Shown here piece by piece: positions 33,835-41,477 of a stretch of 41,477 nucleotides of DNA (positions are counted from its first letter, which is position 1; each line of letters begins with the position of its first letter). This stretch comes from Thermomonas hydrothermalis (GTDB lineage: Bacteria; Pseudomonadota; Gammaproteobacteria; Xanthomonadales; Xanthomonadaceae). The notes under the pieces were generated by a model that made no database searches, was not told the origin of the DNA, and saw only the letters and a program-made list of their open reading frames with translations. The stretch is taken from the NCBI RefSeq assembly GCF_900129205.1, contig NZ_FQUK01000023.1:1-41477 (forward strand), given 5' to 3'. Made by a program: the position numbers and the translations under genes.

Positions 33835-34329
33835 ATGAGCAAGAAGACCGGCAAGGATACGCCAAACGGCGGCGGCACCATCGCCCTCAACAAGCGGGCC
33901 CGTCATGAATACAGCTTCGAACAGACGTTCGAGGCTGGGCTAGCCCTGCAGGGCTGGGAGCTGAAGGCCATCCGGGCCGGACGCGCCAACATCGGCGACG
34001 CCTATGCGGTGCCGCTGAATGGCGAGCTGTTCCTGGTCGGTGCACAGATCACGCCGCTGATTCAGGCCTCGACCCACGTCATCGCCAATGACCGCCGCAC
34101 CCGCAAGCTGCTGATGCACCGGCGCGAGATCGATATGCTGATCGGGCGCACCCAGCGCGACGGTTACACGCTGATCCCCACCGCCCTGTACTGGAAAGGC
34201 AACAAGGTCAAGGCTCAGCTGGCGCTGGCCCGTGGCAAAAAGCTGCACGACAAGCGCGAAGCCAGCAAAGAGCGTGACTGGAACCGCGAGAAACAGCGCC
34301 TGCTGCGTCGGCACAACAAGGACGCTTAA
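33835..34329 (+). CDS. smpB: SsrA-binding protein SmpB
   Basis: A 164-residue tmRNA-binding protein. It contains IALNKRARHEYSFEQTFEAG, LQGWELKAIRAGRANIGDAY, RKLLMHRREIDMLIG and the basic C-terminal tail KREASKERDWNREKQRLLR. It delivers tmRNA to stalled ribosomes. The tmRNA gene itself (ssrA) was looked for in the following 230 bases and not found. Confidence 0.97.
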   Translation: MSKKTGKDTPNGGGTIALNKRARHEYSFEQTFEAGLALQGWELKAIRAGRANIGDAYAVPLNGELFLVGAQITPLIQASTHVIANDRRTRKLLMHRREIDMLIGRTQRDGYTLIPTALYWKGNKVKAQLALARGKKLHDKREASKERDWNREKQRLLRRHNKDA

Positions 34330-34355
34330 GTCATATCGATCGATGCAAGCGACTC

Positions 34356-34376
34356 TGCCGGCTTGGAAAGCCGGCA
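34356..34376. other. Perfect hairpin downstream of smpB
   Basis: TGCCGGCTT and AAGCCGGCA form a 9-bp stem around a 3-base loop, 27 bases after the smpB stop. No run of T follows, so it is at best a weak terminator or a 3' end stabiliser. The rest of 34330-34500 shows no gene that I can support. Confidence 0.5.
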
Positions 34377-34493
34377 TGTCGTTGTGGATCGAGCTCGGCA
34401 CATATCCGGGGGCGGCGCACACGCACGATCGGCACCGCCACGACCTTGGCAGACGTGGAAACGACGCACGCAGACTACTGCTTTCGTTGGTCG

Positions 34494-34528
34494 AGAAAAA
34501 ACTTGACCCCGCCACACTGGCGGGGTCA
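34494..34528 (-). terminator. Intrinsic terminator for the tRNA unit
   Basis: A perfect 11-bp stem, TGACCCCGCCA / TGGCGGGGTCA (34504-34514 and 34518-34528), with a 3-base loop. It is followed on the minus strand by a run of six T (34501-34496). It lies just downstream of tRNA-Glu. Confidence 0.88.
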
Positions 34529-34562
34529 GTTCACGAACGGATTACAAGTTCCGATGAAAAAA

Positions 34563-34638
34563 TGGCGTCCCCACGGGGATTCGAACCCCGGTCGCAACCG
34601 TGAAAGGGTTGTGTCCTAGGCCTCTAGACGATGGGGAC
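34563..34638 (-). tRNA. tRNA-Glu, anticodon TTC
   Basis: A 76-base cloverleaf on the minus strand. The acceptor stem is GTCCCC / GGGGAC plus G, with CCA encoded in the DNA. The anticodon loop CTTTCAC gives TTC, and the T loop is GTTCGAATC. It is 26 bases downstream of tRNA-Ala, co-transcribed, and followed by a strong terminator. Confidence 0.97.
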
Positions 34639-34664
34639 GCGAAAAGGCTTTGAAGCGAATTAAG

Positions 34665-34740
34665 TGGTGGAGCCAGCCGGGATCGAACCGGCGACCTCCT
34701 GCATGCCATGCAGGCGCTCTCCCAGCTGAGCTATGGCCCC
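34665..34740 (-). tRNA. tRNA-Ala, anticodon GGC
   Basis: A 76-base cloverleaf on the minus strand. It starts GGGGCCATAGCTCAGCTGGG, has anticodon loop ATGGCAT giving GGC, T loop GTTCGATCC, and an encoded CCA end. The G3-U70 type identity pair of alanine tRNAs is consistent with the acceptor bases GGGGCC / GGCTCC. Confidence 0.97.
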
Positions 34741-34758
34741 ACGGGCTGGAGAGGCGCG

Positions 34759-34788
34759 CATTTTGGCGGTCAGACGGGAACCCGTCAA
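34759..34788 (-). promoter_or_regulatory. Promoter of the tRNA-Ala/tRNA-Glu unit
   Basis: On the minus strand TTGACG (34788-34783), 18 bases, AAAATG (34764-34759), followed by a G+C-only stretch GCGCGCC. This is the shape of stable-RNA promoters under stringent control. Confidence 0.65.
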
Positions 34789-34818
34789 GTGTTTTTTCGG
34801 ATTTTTTTGCATCTCCGT

Positions 34819-35325
34819 TCACCTACCCACATCAGCGCAGGTCAGCGCATCGCCAACAGGCATTGGCAAGCGCCGCAGCGTGGCCTGGCCGTGCCCCTGC
34901 TCGGCCAGGTATTGCAGCCACTTGCCTAGAAACGTGTTCATGCGCAGACGATGGTCGAGCAGTCGCTCCGGCGGCGGGAACAACCCCAGCACATCCTGCC
35001 AGCGTCGCCCGGCGTAGCAGTGCGTGGCCTCCAGCTGACGGGCGTCGCGATACAGACGCAGATGGGCAGACGGATCCGCCAGTCCGGTCTGCGGATCGAT
35101 CAGGTCGTAGCTCAATCGCAGCTCGCTGGTATAGGCGTGACGCTCCACCACGTCCAGGCGGATGTCCAGGCCATCGCCGATCGAAGACAGGTATTGCCCG
35201 ACCGGGAGATGCCCAGCATCGAATAGGCGCTGCAGACGCGCATGATTCTCCGCATACAGCGCCATCAGCCAGCCGAAGCGGCTGAGGCTGGGAATGCGCC
35301 GGTGTTGGGTGGAGAGCTTGGCCAT
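34819..35325 (-). CDS. DUF1249 family protein
   Basis: A 168-residue cytoplasmic protein: LSRFGWLMALYAENHARLQR, YTSELRLSYDLI, DPSAHLRLYRDARQLEA and RMNTFLGKWLQYLAEQGH. This is the DUF1249 (YqiB-like) pattern found across Gammaproteobacteria; function unknown. It is followed by the tRNA promoter at its 3' side, which is separated from the stop by 30 bases rich in A/T. Confidence 0.88.
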   Translation of the reverse strand: MAKLSTQHRRIPSLSRFGWLMALYAENHARLQRLFDAGHLPVGQYLSSIGDGLDIRLDVVERHAYTSELRLSYDLIDPQTGLADPSAHLRLYRDARQLEATHCYAGRRWQDVLGLFPPPERLLDHRLRMNTFLGKWLQYLAEQGHGQATLRRLPMPVGDALTCADVGR

Positions 35326-35428
35326 GGGGTCATCCTACATGCGCTTGGCCGGCGCCGGCAGGATTGACGTGCGCAGGTTCCAGGCGCAGGCTGGGACGGT
35401 CACGGCCGCGCTTCTTTGCCTTGCCCCA

Positions 35429-36250
35429 TCAGAACATCTCGCGGTTGATGTCCAGCGCCTCCAGGATGCGACTGGCGATTTCCTCGATCGACGCATGGGT
35501 GGTGCTGAGCATCTCGATGCCCTCCCGCCGCATCATCGCCTCTGCCTGCGCCACTTCCCGCTTGCACGTGTCGAGCTGGGCATAGCGCGAATCCGGGCGC
35601 CGCTCCTGACGGATCTGGTGCAGCCGGATCGGATCGATGGTGAGGCCAAACAGCTTGTGCCGGTGCTGGCGCAGCACGGCCGGCAAACGCTCGCTTTCCA
35701 GGTCTTCGGGCGTCAGCGGATAGTTGGCCGCCCGGACACCGTAATGCAAAGCCAGGTACACGCAGGTCGGTGTTTTGCCTGCGCGCGAGACGCCCACCAG
35801 GATGAGATCGGCATCGCTGTAATCCAACCGTGCGCCGTCGTCATGCGCCAACGCATAGTTCATGGCGTTGATGCGGCGGTGATACGTCTCGAAATCCACG
35901 ATGCCATGCGCATATCCGACCCGCGACTGCCGGGTCTGGCCAAGCTCGCGCTCCAGCGGTTCGATGAACGGCGCAAAGATATCCAGCATCAGCGCCCCGC
36001 TGCCTGCCAGTGCAGCCGTGAAGGCCGGATCGACACAGGAACTGACCACGATCGGGCGAACGCCGGCCTGCTCACCGGCACTCCGGATGCGCTCAGCGGC
36101 GTCCACCGCCTTGTCCAGGGTATCGACAAACGGTAGCCGGTCGGTCACGAACTTGATGCCGGAAAACTGGGTCAGCAGGCTATGTCCGATGGTTTCGGCG
36201 GTGATGCCGGTGCCATCAGAGACAAAGAACACGGGGCGGGCTGTGGCCAT
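35429..36250 (-). CDS. ppsR: PEP synthase regulatory protein (bifunctional kinase/phosphorylase)
   Basis: A 273-residue DUF299 protein beginning [20 protein letters not shown], with the P-loop-like [16 protein letters not shown] and a C-terminal ALDINREMF. It inactivates PpsA by ADP-dependent threonine phosphorylation and restores it by Pi-dependent dephosphorylation. The ATG at 36250 has AGGA about 7 bases upstream; a TTG at 36256 would add two residues. It is divergent from its target ppsA across a 73-base gap, the standard layout. The gap holds TAAAAT near 36275, a likely -10 box for one of the two genes. Confidence 0.96.
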   Translation of the reverse strand: MATARPVFFVSDGTGITAETIGHSLLTQFSGIKFVTDRLPFVDTLDKAVDAAERIRSAGEQAGVRPIVVSSCVDPAFTAALAGSGALMLDIFAPFIEPLERELGQTRQSRVGYAHGIVDFETYHRRINAMNYALAHDDGARLDYSDADLILVGVSRAGKTPTCVYLALHYGVRAANYPLTPEDLESERLPAVLRQHRHKLFGLTIDPIRLHQIRQERRPDSRYAQLDTCKREVAQAEAMMRREGIEMLSTTHASIEEIASRILEALDINREMF

Positions 36251-36323
36251 CGGCAATCCTCATCGGCAGGCAGGCTAAAATACCGGACTTCCGCGCCCTT
36301 GCGCTGTGTCTACGGAGCCTGCC

Positions 36324-38711
36324 TTGACCCGCCCCGCCTCGCATCCCAATGTCCTTTGGCTGAATGAGCTACGCCTGACCGACCTCGCCCAGGTCGGCGG
36401 CAAGAACGCATCCTTGGGTGAAATGATCGGTCAGCTATCCGGTCTTGGCGTCTCGGTTCCGGGGGGATTTGCCACCACCGCCGATGCCTTCAAGGCCTTC
36501 ATCGCCCACAATGATCTGCACCAGCGTATTTACGACCGACTGGCAGCGATCGATGTCGAGGACGTGCAGGCGCTGACCCACGCCGGTGCTGAAATCCGTC
36601 GCTGGGTGGTGGAGGCTCCGCTGCAGCCAGACCTTGAAGCCGATATCCGCGCAGCCTATGCGCGACTGTGTGCTGACGCTGGCCAGCAGGATGTGGCCGT
36701 GGCCGTGCGCTCCTCCGCCACCGCCGAAGACCTGCCTGATGCCAGCTTCGCCGGCCAGCAGGAAACCTTCCTCAACGTGACCGGCGCCGATGACGTGGTG
36801 CGCAAGGTCAAGGAAGTGTTCGCCAGCCTCTACAACGACCGTGCGATCGCCTATCGCGTGCATCACGGCTTCAAGCACGAGGACGTATTCCTGTCCGCTG
36901 GTATCCAGCTGATGGTGCGTTCCGATGTTGGCGCATCCGGCGTGCTGTTCACCCTCGACACCGAATCCGGCTTCCGCGACGTGGTGTTCATCACTGCCAG
37001 CTACGGTCTGGGTGAAATGGTCGTGCAGGGTGCAGTGAACCCGGACGAGTTCTACGTCTTCAAGCCCACCCTCAAAGCGGGCAAGCCGGCGATCCTGCGC
37101 CGCACGCTGGGCAGCAAGCAGCTGCGCATGGTCTATTCCGATGTGCCGGGCGAACGCGTGCGTACCGAGGAAACGCCCGCCGAGCTGCGCGACCGCTTCT
37201 CGCTCACCGACGCGGATGTGCATGAACTCGCCCGCCAGGCCCTGATCATTGAGCAGCACTATGGCCGCCCGATGGACATCGAATGGGGCAAGGATGGCAA
37301 TACCGGCAAGCTGTACATCCTGCAGGCGCGCCCGGAAACCGTGAAGTCGCGCGCGCATGCCACCCAGATCGAACGCTACACCCTGTCGGCCCGCGGTCAG
37401 GTCCTGGCCGAGGGCCGCGCCATCGGTCACAAGATCGGCGTCGGCACCGCCCGGGTAGTGCGCACGCTCGACGACATGCACAAGGTGCAGCCGGGCGATG
37501 TGCTGGTGGCGGACATGACCGACCCCGACTGGGAGCCGGTGATGAAGCGCAGCGCCGCCATCGTCACCAACCGTGGCGGCCGCACCTGCCACGCGGCGAT
37601 CATCGCGCGCGAGCTGGGCGTGCCGGCGGTGGTCGGCACTGGCAATGCGCTGGATACCATCCGCGACGGCGATACGGTGACCGTGAGCTGTGCCGAAGGC
37701 GACACCGGCTATATCTATGCCGGCGCCCTGCCCTTCGAGCGCACCACGACCGATCTCGACAACATGCCGCCGGCGCCGCTGAAGATCATGATGAACGTGG
37801 CCAACCCGGAGCGGGCATTCGACTTCGGCATGCTGCCCAATGCCGGCATCGGCCTGGCACGGCTGGAGATGATCATCGCCAGCCACATCGGCGTGCACCC
37901 CAAGGCGCTGCTGGAGTATGACCGACAGGATGCAGCCACCCGGGCGAAGATCGACGAGCGCATCAAGGGCTATGCAAGCCCGGTGGAGTTCTACATCGAG
38001 CGTCTGAAGGAAGGCATTGCCACCATCGCCGCCTCGGTGTACCCGAAACCGGTGATCGTGCGCTTGTCCGACTTCAAGTCCAACGAATACGCCAACCTGC
38101 TCGGCGGTCAACGCTATGAACCGCACGAAGAGAACCCGATGATCGGGTTCCGTGGCGCTTCCCGCTATGTCGATCCGGGCTTCCGCGATGCCTTCGCGCT
38201 GGAATGCGTGGCGGTCAAGCGCGTGCGCGAGGTCATGGGGCTGGACAACGTGTGGGTGATGATCCCGTTCGTACGCACGCTGGACGAAGGCCGCAGGGTC
38301 ATTGACGTCCTGCGCGAGAACGGTCTGGTGCAGGGCGAGCACGGTTTGAAGATCATCATGATGTGCGAAATCCCGTCCAATGCCCTGCTGGCCGAGGAAT
38401 TCCTGGAGATCTTCGACGGCTTCTCGATCGGCTCCAACGACATGACCCAGCTCACCCTTGGGCTGGATCGCGACAGCGCCATCGTCGCGGGTCTGTTCGA
38501 TGAGCGCGACCCGGCCGTGAAGAAGATGCTGGCCATGGCCATCGCCGCCGCCCGCAAGAAAGGCAAATATGTCGGCATCTGCGGTCAGGGCCCCAGCGAC
38601 CATCCGGATCTGGCGCAGTGGCTGATGGAACAGGGCATCGAATCGGTGTCGCTGAACCCGGACACGGTGGTCGACACCTGGCTGGCGCTGGCCAAGGCCA
38701 AAGCAGGCTGA
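36324..38711 (+). CDS. ppsA: Phosphoenolpyruvate synthase
   Basis: A protein of 795 residues from a TTG start at 36324; E. coli PpsA has 792. The N-terminal ATP-grasp domain begins [15 protein letters not shown], with [20 protein letters not shown]. The central phosphohistidine domain has [15 protein letters not shown] with H423. The C-terminal PEP-binding barrel shows [19 protein letters not shown] and, near the end, [15 protein letters not shown]. It converts pyruvate, ATP and water to PEP, AMP and phosphate for gluconeogenesis. GGAG at 36314-36317, 6 bases before the TTG, supports this start over the GTG at 36306. Confidence 0.96.
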   Translation: MTRPASHPNVLWLNELRLTDLAQVGGKNASLGEMIGQLSGLGVSVPGGFATTADAFKAFIAHNDLHQRIYDRLAAIDVEDVQALTHAGAEIRRWVVEAPLQPDLEADIRAAYARLCADAGQQDVAVAVRSSATAEDLPDASFAGQQETFLNVTGADDVVRKVKEVFASLYNDRAIAYRVHHGFKHEDVFLSAGIQLMVRSDVGASGVLFTLDTESGFRDVVFITASYGLGEMVVQGAVNPDEFYVFKPTLKAGKPAILRRTLGSKQLRMVYSDVPGERVRTEETPAELRDRFSLTDADVHELARQALIIEQHYGRPMDIEWGKDGNTGKLYILQARPETVKSRAHATQIERYTLSARGQVLAEGRAIGHKIGVGTARVVRTLDDMHKVQPGDVLVADMTDPDWEPVMKRSAAIVTNRGGRTCHAAIIARELGVPAVVGTGNALDTIRDGDTVTVSCAEGDTGYIYAGALPFERTTTDLDNMPPAPLKIMMNVANPERAFDFGMLPNAGIGLARLEMIIASHIGVHPKALLEYDRQDAATRAKIDERIKGYASPVEFYIERLKEGIATIAASVYPKPVIVRLSDFKSNEYANLLGGQRYEPHEENPMIGFRGASRYVDPGFRDAFALECVAVKRVREVMGLDNVWVMIPFVRTLDEGRRVIDVLRENGLVQGEHGLKIIMMCEIPSNALLAEEFLEIFDGFSIGSNDMTQLTLGLDRDSAIVAGLFDERDPAVKKMLAMAIAAARKKGKYVGICGQGPSDHPDLAQWLMEQGIESVSLNPDTVVDTWLALAKAKAG

Positions 38712-38719
38712 AAAACCCC

Positions 38720-38750
38720 TGTGCCCGGCCTGCTCGCCAGGCCGGGCACA
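38720..38750. terminator. Strong hairpin after ppsA
   Basis: The 13-bp stem pairs TGTGCCCGGCCTG with CAGGCCGGGCACA around a 5-base loop, 8 bases after the ppsA stop. There is no T run after it, but a run of A (38711-38715) precedes it. It probably separates ppsA from mscS. Confidence 0.6.
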
Positions 38751-38773
38751 CTGATGCCCCTGACGGAAACCGC

Positions 38774-39673
38774 ATGCTCGCCGCCCTGTCGCTGTTCGCC
38801 CCTGCCACCGAGGCCACCCGCCACGAAGCCGTCACCCTGATCAAGGACGTGCGCGGGATCGACTGGCTGAACCTGCTGGAAACCTGGGGCCTGCGGCTGC
38901 TAGCGGCGATTGCGATCTTCGTGATCGGCCGCTGGCTGGTGCGCCGATTGTCGAATGCCCTGGACCGGGTGTTGGCTCGAGCCAATGTCGATCCCACCCT
39001 GGGCGGCTTCCTGCGCAACATCGCCTATGCGGTGATGCTGGTGCTGGTGATCGTCACTGCGCTGACGGCACTCGGCATCCCCACCACGTCGATGCTCGCC
39101 ATGCTCGGCGCCGCCGGTCTGGCGGTGGGGCTGGCGATCAAGGACTCCCTGTCCAATATCGCTGCCGGGGTGATGCTGATCGTGCTGCGGCCGTTCCGCG
39201 CCGGCGATCATGTGGTGATCGGCGGGCAGGAAGGCATCGTCCAGGAAATCCGGGTCTTCCAGACCTGGCTGCGCAGTTTCGACCATCGGGTAGTGATCCT
39301 GCCCAACAGCCAGATCACCACCACTCAGATCATCAACTACTCGATGCTGCCACTGCGCCGGATGGAGGTCAGCGTCGGTGTGGGCTATGACGATGACCTG
39401 AAACTGGCGCGCACGTTGTTACTGCAGATCGCCCGTGACAACCCGCTGATCGTGGACGACCCTGCACCGGTGGTGCGCGTGATGGCGCTGGCCGACAGCA
39501 GCATCACCCTGACCCTGTACGCCTTTGCCCGCAACGAGGACTACATGGACGCGCGCAGCCAGGTGGTGGAGGCCGTGCGCGACGTGCTCACCGCAAACGG
39601 CATCCATATCCCCTTCCCGCAGCGCGACCTGCATCTGCATTACCCAACGCCGCCTCCGACCAACGCCAGTTGA
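38774..39673 (+). CDS. mscS: Small-conductance mechanosensitive channel MscS
   Basis: A 299-residue inner-membrane channel. Three hydrophobic segments are seen, about 43-60 (LLAAIAIFVIGRWLVRRL), 85-105 and 112-130. The pore-lining helix reads MLGAAGLAVGLAIKDSLSNIAAG. The beta domain follows (RPFRAGDHVVIGGQEGIVQE) and NSQITTTQIINYS. It opens under membrane tension to release solutes during osmotic downshock. The N-terminus has about 15 extra residues compared with E. coli. It is convergent with orn. Confidence 0.95.
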   Translation: MLAALSLFAPATEATRHEAVTLIKDVRGIDWLNLLETWGLRLLAAIAIFVIGRWLVRRLSNALDRVLARANVDPTLGGFLRNIAYAVMLVLVIVTALTALGIPTTSMLAMLGAAGLAVGLAIKDSLSNIAAGVMLIVLRPFRAGDHVVIGGQEGIVQEIRVFQTWLRSFDHRVVILPNSQITTTQIINYSMLPLRRMEVSVGVGYDDDLKLARTLLLQIARDNPLIVDDPAPVVRVMALADSSITLTLYAFARNEDYMDARSQVVEAVRDVLTANGIHIPFPQRDLHLHYPTPPPTNAS

Positions 39674-39693
39674 AGGCGCAGGGCGGGTACCGA

Positions 39694-40269
39694 TCAAGCG
39701 TTGCTGGACGGATCGGCCAGGGCCGCAAAATGGGCGCGGTAGTGGCGCATCTCTGCGATCGAGTCGTGCACGTCGCTCAACGCGGTGTGGGCGGATTCTT
39801 TCTGGAACCCGGCCAGCACCTGCGGCGCCCAGCGTTTGGCCAGCTCTTTGATCGTGCTGACGTCCAGATTGCGGTAGTGGAAATAGGCTTCCAGGGTCGG
39901 CATCAGGCGGTGCAGGAAACGTCGGTCCTGGCAGATCGAGTTGCCGCACATCGGGGAGGCACCCGCCGGCACCCAGGCCTGCAGAAACGCCAGGGTCTGC
40001 GCCTCCGCCTCCGCCATCGGTACCCCTTCGCTCAGCACCCGGTCCCATAGCCCGGATTTACGGTGCTGATTGCGATTCCAGTCGTCCATCGCCTCAAGCG
40101 TGGCCAGCGGATGGGCAATCGCCAGTGCCGGGCCTTCGGCCAGCACGTTGAGCTGGGCATCGGTCACCACCGTGGCGATCTCCAGAATGGAGTCGCACCC
40201 AGTATCCAGGCCCGTCATCTCCAGATCGATCCAGATCAGCCGGTTGTGTGGCAGGTCGTCGGTACTCAT
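39694..40269 (-). CDS. orn: Oligoribonuclease
   Basis: A protein of 191 residues from the ATG at 40269. It is a DEDD-type 3'-5' exonuclease: [10 protein letters not shown] near the N-terminus, the middle [18 protein letters not shown] and [19 protein letters not shown], and the final [18 protein letters not shown]. It degrades short RNA fragments, including pGpG from c-di-GMP breakdown, and so is connected to the signalling genes at the left end. The open frame runs on to 40569, but the family start and upstream gene rule that out. Confidence 0.96.
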   Translation of the reverse strand: MSTDDLPHNRLIWIDLEMTGLDTGCDSILEIATVVTDAQLNVLAEGPALAIAHPLATLEAMDDWNRNQHRKSGLWDRVLSEGVPMAEAEAQTLAFLQAWVPAGASPMCGNSICQDRRFLHRLMPTLEAYFHYRNLDVSTIKELAKRWAPQVLAGFQKESAHTALSDVHDSIAEMRHYRAHFAALADPSSNA

Positions 40270-40329
40270 GATCTCGCATGTCATCGCAGGTAGCGGCATG
40301 ATACCGGCTTGCCGATAAGACGACGCCGC

Positions 40330-40833
40330 ATGCTCCAGCAAACCGCCACCGCGATCGCCGCCAATGCGCTGGGCCATCACGCCATCCTTTCTGCAATGTT
40401 GGCGCCCGCGTTCTTCCTGACGGCCACCGCCGGGCTGCTCACCTCCGCCAATGCCCGTCTGGCGCGGGTGGTGGACCGCCTGCGCAGCCTGATCGCTGGG
40501 CTGCGTCATGACGACCCCGATATCGCCAAACTCGAAGCACAGATCCGCCGGCATCGCCAGCGTGCGCATCTGGTCCTGCGGGCCTGTCGCCTGCTGTACG
40601 TGGCACTGGCCTGCTTCGTGGGAACCAGCCTGGCACTGGCCGCCGATGCGCTGCTGGCCTCACGGCTGAGCGCACTGCCGACGATCACCGCCGTGCTCGG
40701 CGTGCTGTGCCTGTTACTGGCCAGCGTGGCGTTGTGGCGAGAAGTCAGTCTGGCGGTGCAGAACTTCGATCTGGAACTGGATCAGGAACTGGCGGTGCGC
40801 CAGCAGAACGCCGGCACTTCACCGCGGCGCTAA
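40330..40833 (+). CDS. DUF2721 family membrane protein
   Basis: A 167-residue protein with three predicted transmembrane segments (around [37 protein letters not shown], and [18 protein letters not shown]). A charged region between the first and second is predicted to be helical ([10 protein letters not shown], then [18 protein letters not shown]). This is the pattern of DUF2721; function unknown. It starts 60 bases from orn on the opposite strand. Confidence 0.85.
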   Translation: MLQQTATAIAANALGHHAILSAMLAPAFFLTATAGLLTSANARLARVVDRLRSLIAGLRHDDPDIAKLEAQIRRHRQRAHLVLRACRLLYVALACFVGTSLALAADALLASRLSALPTITAVLGVLCLLLASVALWREVSLAVQNFDLELDQELAVRQQNAGTSPRR

Positions 40834-40901
40834 CGTCGGCTGGCATGCCAGCATCGACGCGCCCTGGCCACATCGGTGTGAGAAGTGTGCGACTTCTCGC
40901 G

Positions 40902-41275
40902 CTAGCGCCCACGCTTGGCGCGAAAGTATGCGGTTAGCATCGGCCCGGCCAGGTCAGCCAGGACGCCACCGCACACCTCGACGTGGTGATTGTGGCGGGG
41001 ATCCGCAAGCAGATCGAAGACGCTGCCAGCCGCGCCCGTCTTGGGGTCATAGGCCGCAAACACCACCCGCTTCAGGCGAGCATGCACCATCGCCATGGCA
41101 CACATGGCGCAGGGTTCGAGCGTGACGTACAAGGTGCAACCGACCAGCCGATGGTTGCCCAGCGCCTGCCCTGCCTTGCGCATCGCCACGATCTCGGCAT
41201 GGGCGCTGGGATCGTGCTCGCGGATGTTGCGGTTCCAGCCCTCCCCCACCACCTGCCCCTGGGCATCGACGATCA
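40902..41275 (-). pseudogene. tadA: TadA-type tRNA/nucleoside deaminase, 5'-truncated by IS
   Basis: The frame enters from the IS boundary and reads LIVDAQGQVVGEGWNR, then HAEIVAMR, the zinc site TLEPCAMCAMAMVHARL, KTGAAGSVFDLLADPRHNHH and a C-terminal YFRAKR. The HAE and PCxxC residues needed for deamination are all present. About 35-45 residues of the N-terminal helix and first strand are lost at 41276, where the IS inverted repeat begins. TadA makes inosine at tRNA-Arg wobble position 34 and is usually essential, so either another copy exists or this is a paralogous deaminase. A GTG at 41252 could start a shortened protein. Confidence 0.85.
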
Positions 41276-41299
41276 GGCTCCATCGCGTCTGGTGTGGAA
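41276..41299. repeat. IS terminal inverted repeat (transposase 5' side)
   Basis: GGCTCCATCGCG followed by TCTGGTGTGGAA; 18 of 24 positions match the complement of 319-342. It marks the exact point at which the deaminase frame is interrupted. Confidence 0.8.
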
Positions 41300-41328
41300 C
41301 GGGCCGCCGGATGATGTCAGCCTTGGCG

Positions 41329-41477
41329 GATGCAAGAACAACTCTTCACCCAGGCTTTGGGGCTGACGCCGCCGTGGGCGGTAGACAGCGTGTCGTTTCG
41401 TCCGGATGAGGGGGCGATCCACTTCGAGGTGTCGTGCGATACGGCCCGGCTGGCCTGTCCGGTCTGCGGGGCGGCGG
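41329..41477 (+). CDS. ISL3-family transposase, N-terminal fragment
   Basis: The 49 residues seen begin MQEQLFTQALGLTPPWAVDS and run to CPVCGAA. This is the standard opening of ISL3 transposases: the LGLTPPW motif, a beta segment, and the first half of an N-terminal zinc-binding finger (CPVCG) used in DNA recognition. The rest lies beyond the window. Confidence 0.88.

Larger units (their letters stand above)
41276..41477 (+). mobile_element. ISL3-family insertion sequence, 5' end only
   Basis: The left end of an insertion sequence, with inverted repeat starting GGCTCCATCGCG at 41276, a 50-base leader and the first 49 codons of a transposase. It is cut by the window edge. It has the same orientation as the element at 1-342. 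Confidence 0.85.

Noticed and set aside
34330-34500. tmRNA (ssrA) downstream of smpB
   Set aside because: No tag-peptide reading frame and no tRNA-like ends with CCA were found there.
36435-38603. 722-codon minus-strand open frame
   Set aside because: Antisense to ppsA with its catalytic histidine; the length is explained by high GC and codon bias.
1-41477. Composite transposon carrying resistance and stress genes
   Set aside because: The interval contains core genes (fur, bamE, smpB, ppsA, orn, tRNAs) in normal gammaproteobacterial order, and the flanking bases of the two IS ends do not match.

Overview
The window is GC-rich, gene-dense DNA from a Gammaproteobacterium. The strongest taxonomic evidence is the cluster fur / bamE / rnfH-ratA / smpB and the ppsR-ppsA-mscS-orn block. 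I infer a Xanthomonadales (Lysobacterales)-like lineage from that layout, with moderate confidence. No stretch longer than about 240 bases lacks a gene. There is no CRISPR array, rRNA or prophage.

Ends. Both edges lie inside ISL3-family insertion sequences in the same orientation: the 3' end of a transposase with its terminal repeat at 1-342, and the 5' end of one at 41276-41477. The left IS cuts a sensor histidine kinase and the right IS cuts a TadA-type deaminase. The flanking 8 bases do not match, so these are not the two sides of one simple insertion.

0.3-4.1 kb: signalling. A kinase remnant faces a two-gene c-di-GMP operon, an HD-GYP phosphodiesterase followed by a degenerate GGDEF-EAL-REC protein.

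4.3-23.7 kb: a light / singlet-oxygen type stress island and the most interesting part. It encodes an ECF sigma factor and its ChrR zinc anti-sigma factor, two photolyases (one ordinary, one iron-sulfur (6-4) type), DUF2256, two short-chain dehydrogenase-like proteins, FolE and two lipocalins. It also holds a tightly overlapping membrane-lipid operon: desaturase, FAD oxidoreductase, DUF1365, two cyclopropane-synthase-like methyltransferases, DUF2878 and DUF1295. Six transcription units of this island, including rpoE itself, are preceded by the same bipartite motif, TGCATCC-N16-CGTAA with small variations. The reading is that the sigma factor drives its own gene, DNA repair, pterin synthesis and lipid remodelling as one regulon. 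An RND efflux operon sits in the middle. It has a perfect 16-bp palindrome and a possible seventh promoter with 17-base spacing.

23.7-32.0 kb: metal resistance. A Cu(I) P-type ATPase diverges from arsR - GAPDH - arsJ (the arsenate-to-1-arseno-3-phosphoglycerate efflux route), followed by a CopZ-like chaperone, a CopA-type multicopper oxidase and CopB.

32.0-41.3 kb: housekeeping. Fur, BamE, RnfH, RatA, SmpB, tRNA-Glu(TTC), tRNA-Ala(GGC), DUF1249, PpsR, PpsA, MscS, Orn, DUF2721 and the truncated deaminase.
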